Source of the DNA: Tetrahymena elliotti 4EA
Lineage: Eukaryota > Ciliophora > Oligohymenophorea > Hymenostomatida > Tetrahymenidae
Reading direction: 5' to 3'
Assembly (NCBI GenBank): GCA_000231825.2
Contig: JH720371.1
Location: 31,451-95,450, forward strand
DNA: 64,000 nucleotides
Shown: positions 48,333-60,146 of the stretch, one piece after another
Layout: each line of letters begins with the position of its first letter
Position numbering within the stretch: the stretch's first letter is position 1
Translations under genes and position numbers: made by a program
The notes under the pieces: model-generated
What the model was told of the DNA's origin: nothing
Databases searched by the model: none
What the model saw: only the letters and a program-made list of their open reading frames with translations

Positions 48333-51300
48333 TCATATATCTAAATACAAAATATTTTTTTATGAATAATAAATTAACGATTTTAAACCAACAGTCTAGT
48401 CTTAATCAAATATTTTGTAATTTTTTATTGAATATTATTTTTTTAAGTGTAAAATTTTGTTGTAATTTTTAAGTAATTGAAATATTCAAATATTAAATAT
48501 TTTGTAATAAATAATTATTTTAATTCAATAATATTGTACATAAGAGTATTGTGTAAATTTAGAGAAGCTATTTCTTTTGAAAATTAAATACTATACTATT
48601 TCATTTTAATTGTAGAATGTTTTGATAACTTCTTTGTTCTAATAATAATATGATTAATTTCGCTATTATGGAGTATTTTATACTTTTTGAGTTAACAGCA
48701 TTAGAATTTTAATATTCAATTCATACAAAATTTGGCATAAATGCTGAAATAATTCTTCTTGTATTAAACTGATTTCATTGATTTGATAAATTATAAATTT
48801 CAAAGGTTTTTCTTATTCAAACCCACCTAGCTGATGGCTCATAAATTATTTGTAAAAATCGAAGCTTTAAACAAATTAATAATTTTGAAGCTAACTCTCA
48901 ACTATTTTATATGTATATTACTTAGAAATTAGCTAATCTAAAGCTTATAGGATGAAATTATAAAAATAAAAGTTTTATAATTCAACTTCTGCTTTAAACT
49001 CTTTTTATATGATTTTATAGGAAAATTGATGAATTAACTTTTTAAATCTTTAAAGTAATTTATGAAGATTAACTTTACTAATTTATTTTTAATTTTTTTA
49101 TCTTGTTTTGGTATTTTTATCTTGTTCATTTTCTAGAATTTACTTCTCAATTGAAGAGAATTTGTTTATGACTTATTGTTATTAGTTTAGCATGTTTTTA
49201 TTATTTTCTTGATTTTGCAAAAAAAGGTTAATTGATTGTTTTATATCGGAGATAAAAAATTTTTTAAATTCTTGATTGACTTTCCACATATTTTAATTTT
49301 AGAACTAATCTTTTTCTTACTAGATTTGATTGAAATATTACGATACACTAATTTATTAGAAGTTCAAAGATTAATTTTCAATATTTTATGATTAAATCTA
49401 TTTATTCTTTTAGCTTTTTTAGCTTTCAGCTAAATCTGAATTTGAATCAAGACTTTTTATTCTATCCAACTGATTGATGTAGAAATGTTTGAAAACAAAA
49501 GGGTCAATTAATTGAGTAATTTGTGTAATGAGCTACTCTTCACTATCTAGAGAAAATAGGCATACTTTATCAGAATTTTTAATTAAAACCTTAGAAAGCA
49601 ATTATTATAAAAAAAACGTCTGGAATCCTTGAAATACATGTTCAGGTAAAGCACTTTATTCATTTTATTTGGATGAGCTTAAAATCAAAATTTGTTTACC
49701 TCCTTAAAAATTTTCTTTGTTGTTATCAATTTAAAAGCTAATTACTAATTAAATAGATAGATTTTTATTAAATCTAGAATACTCTTCATATAAAATTGTA
49801 TCTTAAATTTTACAAGTATCAAAGATTTCTTTTAGTTTATAGACTATTCTGAATGGCATGTTTGATGCCATATGAGTATTACTTTCATACAAATCAGTAA
49901 GAATTTCAGCAGCCTTTTTATATTTCTTTGTAAATGTAAAATATTCACTTAGACTAAACTAAACATATTGATTGAGATTTCTTATAAGAATTTTTAGATT
50001 ATTTTAAGATTATTTTTTAGTATTGTCTAAAGAACTATTTTAGATATTCTATTATTTTTTACTGTTCTCTAAAGAACTATTTTAAAAGTTCTACGATTTA
50101 TTATTTTAAAACTAGATTGGAGATTAATTCTAAGAATTCATTTTGCTTTTGAATTTAAAAGAAAAATTTTAACTTTCTTGATTTGATTGTTTTTTATTGA
50201 TAAGGATTCTCTAAGATGTATCCAAACTAATTTAATTATATTGTTCATCTTTATTGGTTATTTGATTATTTTTTGTCTCATTAACAGATTCCAGTAAATC
50301 AAGGTTGAATATATTTATTTTATTCTGCGTTTTTTACTAAGCCTTCTAGTGGCTTAACTTATAAGATAAATTAGGAGATTGTTAATTTCTTTCTGTTTAT
50401 CTATTATAATTTTATCTCTAAGTTTCATCTGAGGGAGAGTTTTATTTTTAGAAAAAATTAGCCTACAAATTCGGAGAAGCAAGCTCTAAAAATTTTCCTA
50501 ATGTATTTTTTCCTAAATTATCTAAAATTTATTATGCTGTGAGAAACCTTTATTTTGCTTTGAAATACTAAAATCTTTTATAATAGCATTTCGATATGAG
50601 ACAGTTCATAAACACATTTAGATATTAAAGTTCAGGATCATTTTTCACCAAGTTAATCTGGTTTTGAACAAGCTTTTTTATTTCTTTCCAAAGTTAGAAT
50701 TGTTTAAAATATTTTTATTAATTTTATTTCTTGTTTAAATGTTCCTAAAAAGCAATTAAAGTGATGATTTAATTTTGCTATCTGAAAAATAATCCTAAAA
50801 CAAGTTCTTAGATTTCTCCTTTAATTTATTTTTATTTAACCAACATTTTATTTTATTATTTTTTACTTTAATTTATTGGGCTTTGCTTGAGTTCTTTCTC
50901 GCTATTGGGATTGGTTTATTCTTTTTCTTATTTTTTATTCTAAAATTCAAATATTTATTTTATAAAGTGACTTTTCGTTCTTTCTTTTTGTTAATTTTCC
51001 CCTTTAATTTCCATTTATTTTAATTGCCCTTCCTCTAAAGTCTATCCATAATTTTGTGTTTACTTTTAATCTTGTAATTCAGCATAAGAGTATTGCTAAA
51101 AAAACTCTTAGTATTAAGAATCCTGATTAGATTACTGATAAAGAGTTATTTCATATCTTGCATACATTATTGCTAAAGAAAAATGTTCTAAAGCTTAAAA
51201 ATAATGCTCTTACTTAAGTAGAATATTTCCTAAATTATTATGAGTTAAGCCTAGTGCCGCATAGTTCTTAAACTTATTAAAGAAATCTACTTTTTAGCTT

Positions 51301-53123
51301 AGGTTTATAAGAATTTCACCTTCATTTCCCTCAAAAAAATTTTCAGAAGTATACATTATCATTTTGAATAAATCAAGGAAGCTCTAGTAAAGTAAGTATA
51401 TTTCTTTTGGTAAAACTAAAGATTATTCTTTGTGCTCATATTTTTAGATAATTTAAGAAATTTCCACTAATTCTTTCAACTGATTTATTTGTTCTAATAT
51501 CTTGGTCATTCTAATAAGAGGTTTGTAAATAAATCTCTTAATTTAAATAGCATAGATAGCGTTAATTAAAATAACAATTATACTAAACCCCACAAGAGAT
51601 ATCTAAATTATAATGTATGTTTTAGAAAAATAGCTAAGCAACTCATTAGTTTTTAATTTAAGATCTTCATCAGAAATTATATTTATTGAAAGATAAGCAT
51701 ATTCTAGTTGAAGACCTTTTTATTATGTGTATTTTGCAATAAATTTAGGAATTTAATCAAATTAAACCACTGGGTTGAAAATTGCTTTGTACATAGTTCC
51801 ATTTCTTTTATAATCCATAACTATTATATGTTTGCTCTAATTAAACATATGATTAAAGCTAACATAATCATCATCTTATTTCGAAAAAACCCAAGTATTA
51901 TAATTATCTTTAATAAATTACATTATTTATTAAGCTTAATCTTATTCTTCCAAATATTAAAGTTCGATATCATAAAAATTATCAGCGTTTTTCATAGTAG
52001 AATAGTCATACTTTTTTTTTGAATTATAAAATACTTCAAGCGTTCTAGGTTCAATAACATAATATTATTTAGAACTATTGATTATATTTTAAAAATAATT
52101 ATTAATATTAGAAAGCATTAACTCTAAGCAAGTGACATGATTATTTTCTATTTATTATTTAATTGGGTTAAAATACATAGCTCTTTAACAAACTAATTAT
52201 GATATATAAGGTGGAACTGATGTAATAGAAATCTTAGGAGGGTTGATATATATTGATATTTTATCTAGACTGCTAATGTAAAAGAATCTGCATCTAGAAT
52301 CATAATCAAATATCCCTTTATAGCAATTAGGACTATCTAACTTTATCTAAAGAGAAGTATTAAGGAAATTTGCAAATAAAATGCCTTAATCTGAATTAAA
52401 TAGTATTGATGATCGATATGGCAGAACTCTAATCATTTATGATTAATTTTAATAAGTTTACTATTATATTGTATTTAGTATTGGTGCTAATATTGTCATA
52501 TTTTTTAAAATTTGTAATCCTTGAGTATCCAACATACTTAATTCAGTCGCATTCTGATGATACCTGTTTTAATATAATTATTTAATTCATTGTATTAATT
52601 ATATTTTAGGTTAGAAAATATTTGAATCAAATAAATTTACAAAAATATATTTAAAAGATTAAAAAATAAATTTCTAAAATGCACATTCTGCTTTCTGGAT
52701 ACATATTTTTTAAACTATTTTAGATTTATAAATAATATTTTAATATTATTACCAGCTATAAAGAGTCGTATTCTGTTTTTTTGACAATTGATCAAGATAT
52801 GGATTTAATTACTAATAGTATGTTTGTATGATATGTAATATACTTGGTCTATAATTTTTAGAGGATATAACTTGGCCTTATAAAACCTTATCATAAAATG
52901 AATTTATAATATTTAGGTTGTATGGTAATTTGAATATCTCTTTACTAAGTCTATATGATATGATAGATTACATTTTACTAGTTAATTTTATTTCGTCTTG
53001 AAATATGTTATCTGCAAATTCGTTTAAATATTTGTTTGTGTAAATCAGTGATATCTACAAGCTAGCAATAGCCATAGTAAATATAAAAACTATTTGAAGT
53101 ACAAAAATTATTACTATTTTCAT
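48333..53123 (-). CDS. Giant Cache/TPR/VWA-like membrane sensor, array copy F4, altered extended C-terminus
   Basis: Exons 53123-52753 and 52563-48333 (intron 189 bases) give 1,533 residues. N-terminus MKIVIIFVLQIVFIFTMAIA is a signal anchor. The Cache-like motif is YDSRCRFFY. F4 is the most divergent copy. Up to about codon 1,450 it follows the family frame (KEVIKTFYN). Then one base is missing relative to F1 in the stretch 48580-48605. The family ending TAT-TAT-TGA is still visible at 48526-48528 but out of frame, and the reading frame instead continues to TGA 48333-48335, adding about 65 unrelated residues. Either a real 1-base deletion or a sequence error explains this; the rest of the frame is clean. 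Confidence 0.8.
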
Positions 53124-53924
53124 TTTCTTATTTACGATTTATACTAAAACTTCTACTTTGATTTGTTTCTTTCATATATTAATGATTAACTAAATTAACT
53201 AAATTTTGAGAAAATTAAATAATAAATATTTTCTTAAGACTTAATTGACTATGAAAATTGTTTAACTTTTCTTTTGTATTATTCAATTTTTTATATTACA
53301 ATTTAATATATTAAAAACAAACAAATAAACTTAATCCCACCTTTCATTTCAAACCTTTTCAACACTTGTAAAATAAAATTTCGATTAGCTAGATACAATT
53401 CATCATCAAAAATTTATATTTTCATTTAATGTAAATTTATTAATTAATATCTTCTAAAAAATATTTAATTAATCCTTTTCTAATTATGAACAAATTAATT
53501 TCAAAATTTGTAAATCAATTATGTAAATCATTTTTCACAAAATATAAATATTTTCATTCTCTAAAAAAGTATTTAATAATAAATTAATTAAAGCAATAAA
53601 TTTCAAAAATCATAAGCTATTTCTTTTAATAAAAAATCCCTGATTTTTTTGTAAAAAACTAAATTCTTAAATAAATTTATTGAGGATAGATAGTATTACT
53701 TTGATAGTATTTTTTTCATAAAATCTTAAAATTTGAAATTTTTATAAAATTTATTTTAAGCTCATTTACCACTTAAAAAATAAATAACAAAAGATCCATA
53801 TTACTTTCTATAATAAAATATTTAAATATCATTGAGAATGATAAAGCAAGCTTAAAAAGCCAAAATCAATAATATTATATAAAAGAATAATATTAATATT
53901 TAGAAAAGTTATCTCTTTTAAATA
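53124..53924. other. Intergenic spacer F4-F5
   Basis: AT-rich, 800 bases, no gene. It includes the vestige of the family C-terminus of F5 (53866-53924), now behind the new stop. Confidence 0.55.
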
Positions 53925-56900
53925 TCAAATACTAATTATTTCTTCTAATTTGTAAAATATTTTTATCACTTCTTTATTTTGAAAAATGTATGCTCCATTC
54001 AAGCTTTATTCTAAAAAGCTATTTCCTTTTTCTGTTAAAAATATAATAACTTGAAAGTTAATCGAAGCCAAAAAACTACATAGATTCATAAATAAAGAAT
54101 CTTAAATTATTAAAATTTTGTTTGTTTGGTAAATCATGAATTTAAGTGCTTTTTATTATTCAAGCCCATCAAGTTCTTAGCTTATTATTTATTTATAAAT
54201 ATCAAAATTATTTTCCTAATTAGCATTTTTCTTGATTTAAACCTAATTTTCAGATATTTTATACGTAAATTAATCTGATATAAGCTAATCAATAGCTTAA
54301 CAAATGTAATCATAGAAGTAAACTGATTCTATCTATTCATTTTGGGATTAAAGCTTGATGCTATATTCAATAATTTCTTTATTTAAATTAATAAATTATT
54401 AAAGCAAGTTAGTATTTTTATTTTTAATCTCATATGCTTTTGTTGAATTTTTAATATTTAATGATTATTTATTTGATGGTGAATCTTAATTTAAATTATT
54501 TTAAGTCTAATTGATTTTATCTTAATTTATTAAAGATTAATTTTTTTATTAAATGTATAATTAACTTTAGACTTTTAAATCAGATATCAAAAATCTCTTT
54601 TAGTTTGCATTAATTTAATACTCGTCATTGTTGTTGAAATATTCTTCAAACACTTTTGAATCTTCTATGATTTCTAATTCATTTACATCTTTACTAACAA
54701 ATGATTTGGATAAGATGCATGGTGAATAATCTAAATTTGATATGTCTAATTTCTCAAAAATACTATTTTTGTAAAGTCTAAATAGTTTGGATTCAATAAG
54801 ATTCATCACTTTTTTAATGCTTTTCTCTTGCTGGTCTATTGAGTAAAAACAAATTTTATCAAAGTCTCTTGTTAAGACATTAGTTGAAATTTCATTTAGA
54901 AGTTTAATTTATCCATCCGATAAACAGCTTTTGAAAATATCATTATTAATTTAATTTTTTATCAAAGCATGTTTTTGTTTTGAAAAATTGCTATTTTTAT
55001 CATCTTAGTAACTTGTTACTTCAAAAGAAATAATAATTTGTAAAGATAAATTTTTGTTGAACCTTGCATACTCTTCATACAAGCACAAATCTTATATTTA
55101 ATGAGCATCGAAAATTTATTTTATTCTATAAATAATACAAAAGGGGAGATTTGATGAGAAGTTTTAACTATTTTCATATAATTATGTTAATATTTCAGCT
55201 GATTTTTTGTATTTTTTAATAAATAAATAATACTCTGAGAGAGTAAATTTGAAGTATTAATTGATTGTTTCAAGAGTTAATGTTTACTTAGAAAGATTAT
55301 TTGCTTAGCTGATTTCTATTAATTTATTTTATTAACTTTATATTATTTTATCCATGATTTATGATTTATATAGATAGCTTTTTTATTCATTCTCATTCAT
55401 TGGAGATGAATTTTTATTCATATAATTTTTTAAATTATTTTGAAAAAAAGTTCTACTTTTGAGAAGTATTTTTTAGGATGACTCAATACTATTAATAAAA
55501 CTCTCTTAATTTTATATTTTTTACAATCTCATATTTTCTTACGAACAATTGTTCATAATCTCTGATGTATCCATTTTATGTTACTATTTTCCTTTAGGTG
55601 ACTAAAAAATAACTTTTTTTGGAGACTCAGAGGAATCATTTAATTATTTTGATTAAGTTTTTTATTTTTAATCCTAAACTGAATCCTTTTGAGCATTAAT
55701 ACTTTCAGGTTGATTAGAAATATCTTTTTCTTTTGATTCATTTATTTTTTCTAAATTCATTAAAATGCTTTCAGCTTCTTTGAATTTTTATTTTGCTTTA
55801 TTGTTTTTAAATTGATTGTAATAGCACTTTGAAATCATACAAATTAAAAATACTTTCAAATGTTAAATTTCTGGTAAATAGTTTAATAATTTTAATTGGT
55901 TGAAGATTAAACTTTTTATTTCTTTCCAAAAATTGTAGCTATTTTACAATTTTTATTTTTCTTACATAGAATTTATATTTTCTTAGAAAGCTGTTAAGCT
56001 TGTTATATAATTTTATTGCCTGTAAAATAAATTTAAAATGAGTTCTAAAATCTAATGTTTTTCTTCGCTTTATTTTAATTGTTAAGATTCATGTCTCTAT
56101 CTATTGCTAATGCTACTCATTTATTTATTTTGCTTTAATACATTTATGCTTTTTTGAATTTTTATTTAATTTAGTAAATTTAGATTTTCAAAGCTTTGTT
56201 TATCCTTTTTCGATTTACTAAAATGAGTTTTTGTAGTTAGAATGTTTCCTGGATTTAAAGGTGTTTATGTGTTTTTTTAAATTTACATAGAAGTAGTTAA
56301 TTCCTAAATGTCATTGCTTATTCTTTTTTCTTAAGAGAACTATCTTTGTTTACTGATACTAGGTTTCTTTATATCAACTTTTTGAGAAATTGAATTTAAT
56401 CTTTAACTTTGATCTTACAGTTCCTCTTAATATTCAATATAAGAGTACGAAGAGAGTAGATGAGAGAATTAAGAATCAGGATTCTTTTTAAAATATGCTG
56501 AAAGTTCATATTTTGCATACATAATTGCTAGCGAAAAGTGTTCAAGAGCCTAAAAGAAATGCTGTTGATTTAATAGTATATTTCCAATGTTATTATGAGT
56601 AACTCCAGCTGCGCTATAATTCCTAAATTTTGTAAAAAACTCTACTTTCTTACTCAGACTTATCAGTGTCTAACCTTCGTTTTCAATAAAAAAACTCTCC
56701 GATGTATATTAGATCATTTCAAATAAATCTAAAAAACTCTAATAGAGCATATAAGTTTCTTTAGATAAAAATATCTCCTCTGATTTTTGTTCATATTCTT
56801 TTATTATTTCAGAAATGTCAACAAACTCTTTTAATTAATTTATTTCTTCTAAGGTCTCCTTCATCCTTAAAATTGGATTCGTTATCAATCTTTTAATCAA

Positions 56901-58578
56901 TATAGCATAGTACACGGTAATTATTATAAATGAAATGCTTACAACGCCAATGGTAATCTGCACATAAAAAAAGAATTTTGAAAAAAAGCGAAGAAGTTTG
57001 TTTTTTTATTCCTTTAGATCTTCATCTGAAATAATGTTTATTTAAAGATATGCGTATTCAAGCAAAAGCCCTTGTCTGTTTGTAAGTTTTGTCACAAATG
57101 TAGGAATTTAGTCATACTAAATAACTGGATTAAAAATCACTTTGTAAGTTGTACCATTCCTTTTATAATCCATAATCGTAACTTATTTACTTAAATCAAA
57201 CATCTGTACAAGATTCACTTAACTATCTTTTTCTTCAGAAAATACCCACTTGTTATAATTGTCTTGGATATATTTCATAATTTTGTTGGCTTCATCTTAA
57301 TCTTATAAATACTGGAGTTCAGTTTTGTAAAAATTATCAGCTGATGTTATGTTAGTGTAGTTATATTCTTTCTTAGAATTAAAGTATATTAAAAGCGATC
57401 TTGGATCAATAACATAATATTGTTTAGAACTCTTTATAACATTTTAAAAATAATTATATATATTTGAAAGTGTAGCTTCTATACATTAGATATGACTATT
57501 TTCTATTTTTAGAGTTGATTCATTCAACTTTCTATACATTTAGCAGGTGTATTAAGAGAGATAAGGAGGAGTTGATGCAACTGAAAACTTAGGAGGATTC
57601 ATAAATATTGATGTTTAATTAACACTACTTATGTAAAAGTATCTGCATCTTGGATCATAAACAAATAGTCCTTTGTAGCAATTATCACTATCTAATTTAG
57701 AACTGAGTGAATTATTTACATAATGAGTCAAAAAAAATCCTTTATTTGTGGTAAATATATTTACTGATTAGTATGAAATAGTTAATATATTTGATTGTTT
57801 TTATCTACTTTAGTAGCCAACAGTATTAAAAAATGGAGTTAATCTGCTAATATTATAAAGTATTTGTTATCCTGTAATATCTAATTAATCTATTTAAGTT
57901 GCATTTTATTAGAACCTATTTTTATAGATATTTCAAAAATTAAATATTTTAGATATCAATAATGTAATTTTTTTTAAAAAATATAAAGCAAATTTGATTC
58001 AATTCTACTTATATAAAGTAACAAGATTAATATATTTTTAAGAGATTAAAAGTGGTTTTAAACAGAAAATTTATTAAATCCTTTTGAATTTTTAACAAAA
58101 TGAAAATATTAGTATTGTTTTTATTCAAATATTTAGGAGAATAAAAAGCATAAAATATTTTTTCGAGAATTGATCTAATTTATTTTTTAAATGTAAGAAA
58201 TTAATACCAGCTATTGATGTAATATTTGTTTCTTTGGATTAAATTATTTAATTCTGGGCTTAATTTTGAATAATAAATCATCATTGCATGTACTATGCTA
58301 GGTCTATTCCTATTATCTAACACTAATTTTCCTTGAATTAGTTTTTCATGCAACAAATTTAACCAAGTGATGTGGAAGGGTATCTTGTAAATTTCTCTAC
58401 TTAATCTAAATGATATAAATGATTAAGTACTGCTGCTAAAATATATTTAGTTTTTAAAGATATTTTCTCCATATTCGTTTACATACTAATTTGTGTATTA
58501 GAGAGCTATTTGCTAACTTGCTATTGAAACTAAAAATATCAAAACTACTGGTATTACTGATATCGCGATCAAGTTCAT
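53925..58578 (-). CDS. Giant Cache/TPR/VWA-like membrane sensor, array copy F5, shortened C-terminus
   Basis: Exons 58578-58208 and 57915-53925 (intron 292 bases) give 1,453 residues. N-terminus MNLIAISVIPVVLIFLVSIA is a signal anchor. The protein is very similar to F3 through the Cache-like, membrane and TPR-like parts. Near the end, KVIKIFYKLEEIISI runs into TGA 53925-53927, because one base is missing relative to F3 at about 53920-53945. The lost family tail (about 20 residues, with its TGA at 53866-53868) is still present just downstream in another frame. All upstream codons were checked and are open, so the truncation is confined to the extreme C-terminus and may not destroy function. 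Confidence 0.82.
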
Positions 58579-60146
58579 TTTCTTTAAGCCTATTAATTTA
58601 TTTCTATTGTGATTATTACTATTTTGTTAATTAATTAGTGATTTTTTGAGTTTGCTAAAGTAAAAAAAAAATAACCAATAGAAAAACGAGCTATTCAAAT
58701 AAATTGAAATAAATTATCTATCCCATTTTAATAATACCTTTTATCACTAAAACTCATCCAATTGATTTGGAGATAAGTACATATTTAACATAAAATAGAG
58801 TGAACAGTATTAGTACTATTTATATCTTGATTAATTTATTCCAAATAAAAAGGATTATATTTTCCATTCTTCAATAAGAGATAGGCTGTGTTTAATATAT
58901 AAAATAAATAATTAAAAAGTCATAAATAGGTTAGATAAATATTTAAAATTATATTTTTTTAGTAAAAGAGAAAAGTAAGATTGCTCTAATGTAAATTATT
59001 AAGAAAATAAGAGTACAATTTATTGTTTAAAAATTTACATTGCTTGAGCTTAATTAATTTAAGTGTAGAGCAAAAGTTGATTAAATTTTTCAGAAAAAAA
59101 GTTGATCATTTATCAAATAAAATTATTCTTTTTTATAATCATTATTTAGAAAAATCTTAAGTTATTTATGAATAAATTTAACAAACATTGAGGATTAACT
59201 GTAACCTATGAAAAATTAATTTTTAAATGTATTAAATGAACCAAATTAATGCTTAACTTCTGAAATTCAGTTTTTAAAAGTTATTTACTTTATCTATTAA
59301 ATTTATAGCAAATAGATTTTTATTTTTTGGAATAATAAAAATATCATATTTTCTAAATATTTACAAATTCAAATTATTTTTTTCAATGATAAAATTAGAT
59401 AGATTTTTACTTTAAAATGAAGAATTAAAAATATAAACCCAATTTTTATATAATATTTTAGTTATCATTTATTTTAATTTTAAATAGAAAAGGAAATTAA
59501 ATATATGTATTTTGTTCTTATTAAAATAAAAGAATGTTAATAAATATGTAATTATATATATATATATCAACTATGCTATTAATCTACTTTTTATATTTTA
59601 TAGACCTCAAATAATAAATAATATTGTTCATCTAATTCGTAAACTATGTAACTGTCAATTAAATTGGTTTATAATTAGAAATAAACCATCAAAGAACTAA
59701 AATGTTCTTCGATTTCACTTTCCTTCATGCTATCAAAGATCTTCCTTAAAAATAATATAAATGTTTTATATAATTAAATCAAAATAGGGTACTTTTTTCA
59801 TTTCTGTTTTTAAAAAAATAAATTTAAGTTCAAAAATTATTTTTTGAATTTTTAATTTATTGAGATATATTCAGAAAATATGATGATAATTTATGTAGGT
59901 GAGAATTTATGGTAAATAAAAAATTTCACCCAAAACTCATTATCTAAAATATTTAAAAAGTTTTTTAGTGTAAAGACAAAATAACAGAGTTGAATAATAA
60001 AATAAATAATATTGAACTAATTAAATTTAAAAAAATTCAAGAATTGGTTTATGTTAACAATTTCAAATTCTAAGTTGACATTATAATTTTAGAAGTAAAT
60101 GTATGTATTAGTTAATTATTTAAGATCTTTTAATAATTAAAAGAAT
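58579..60146. other. Intergenic region, 1.6 kb
   Basis: AT-rich with a short (TA)n run near 59553-59570. No gene or RNA recognised. It marks the right end of the tandem array. Confidence 0.55.

Larger units (their letters stand above)
31774..58578 (-). repeat. Tandem array of five ~4.7-kb genes, all on the minus strand
   Basis: Five head-to-tail paralogs (F1-F5) with start codons at 36412, 41730, 47600, 53123 and 58578, about 5.3-5.9 kb apart. Exon 1 is 371 bases in all, and the single intron occupies the same phase-2 position with lengths 181, 203, 324, 189 and 292. F1 pairs with F2 and F3 with F5 in similarity, with F4 separate. Confidence 0.9.

Noticed and set aside
51708..52022. Plus-strand open frame of 104 codons
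   Set aside because: It lies opposite the Cache-like part of F4, whose minus-strand frame is long, conserved and free of TGA.
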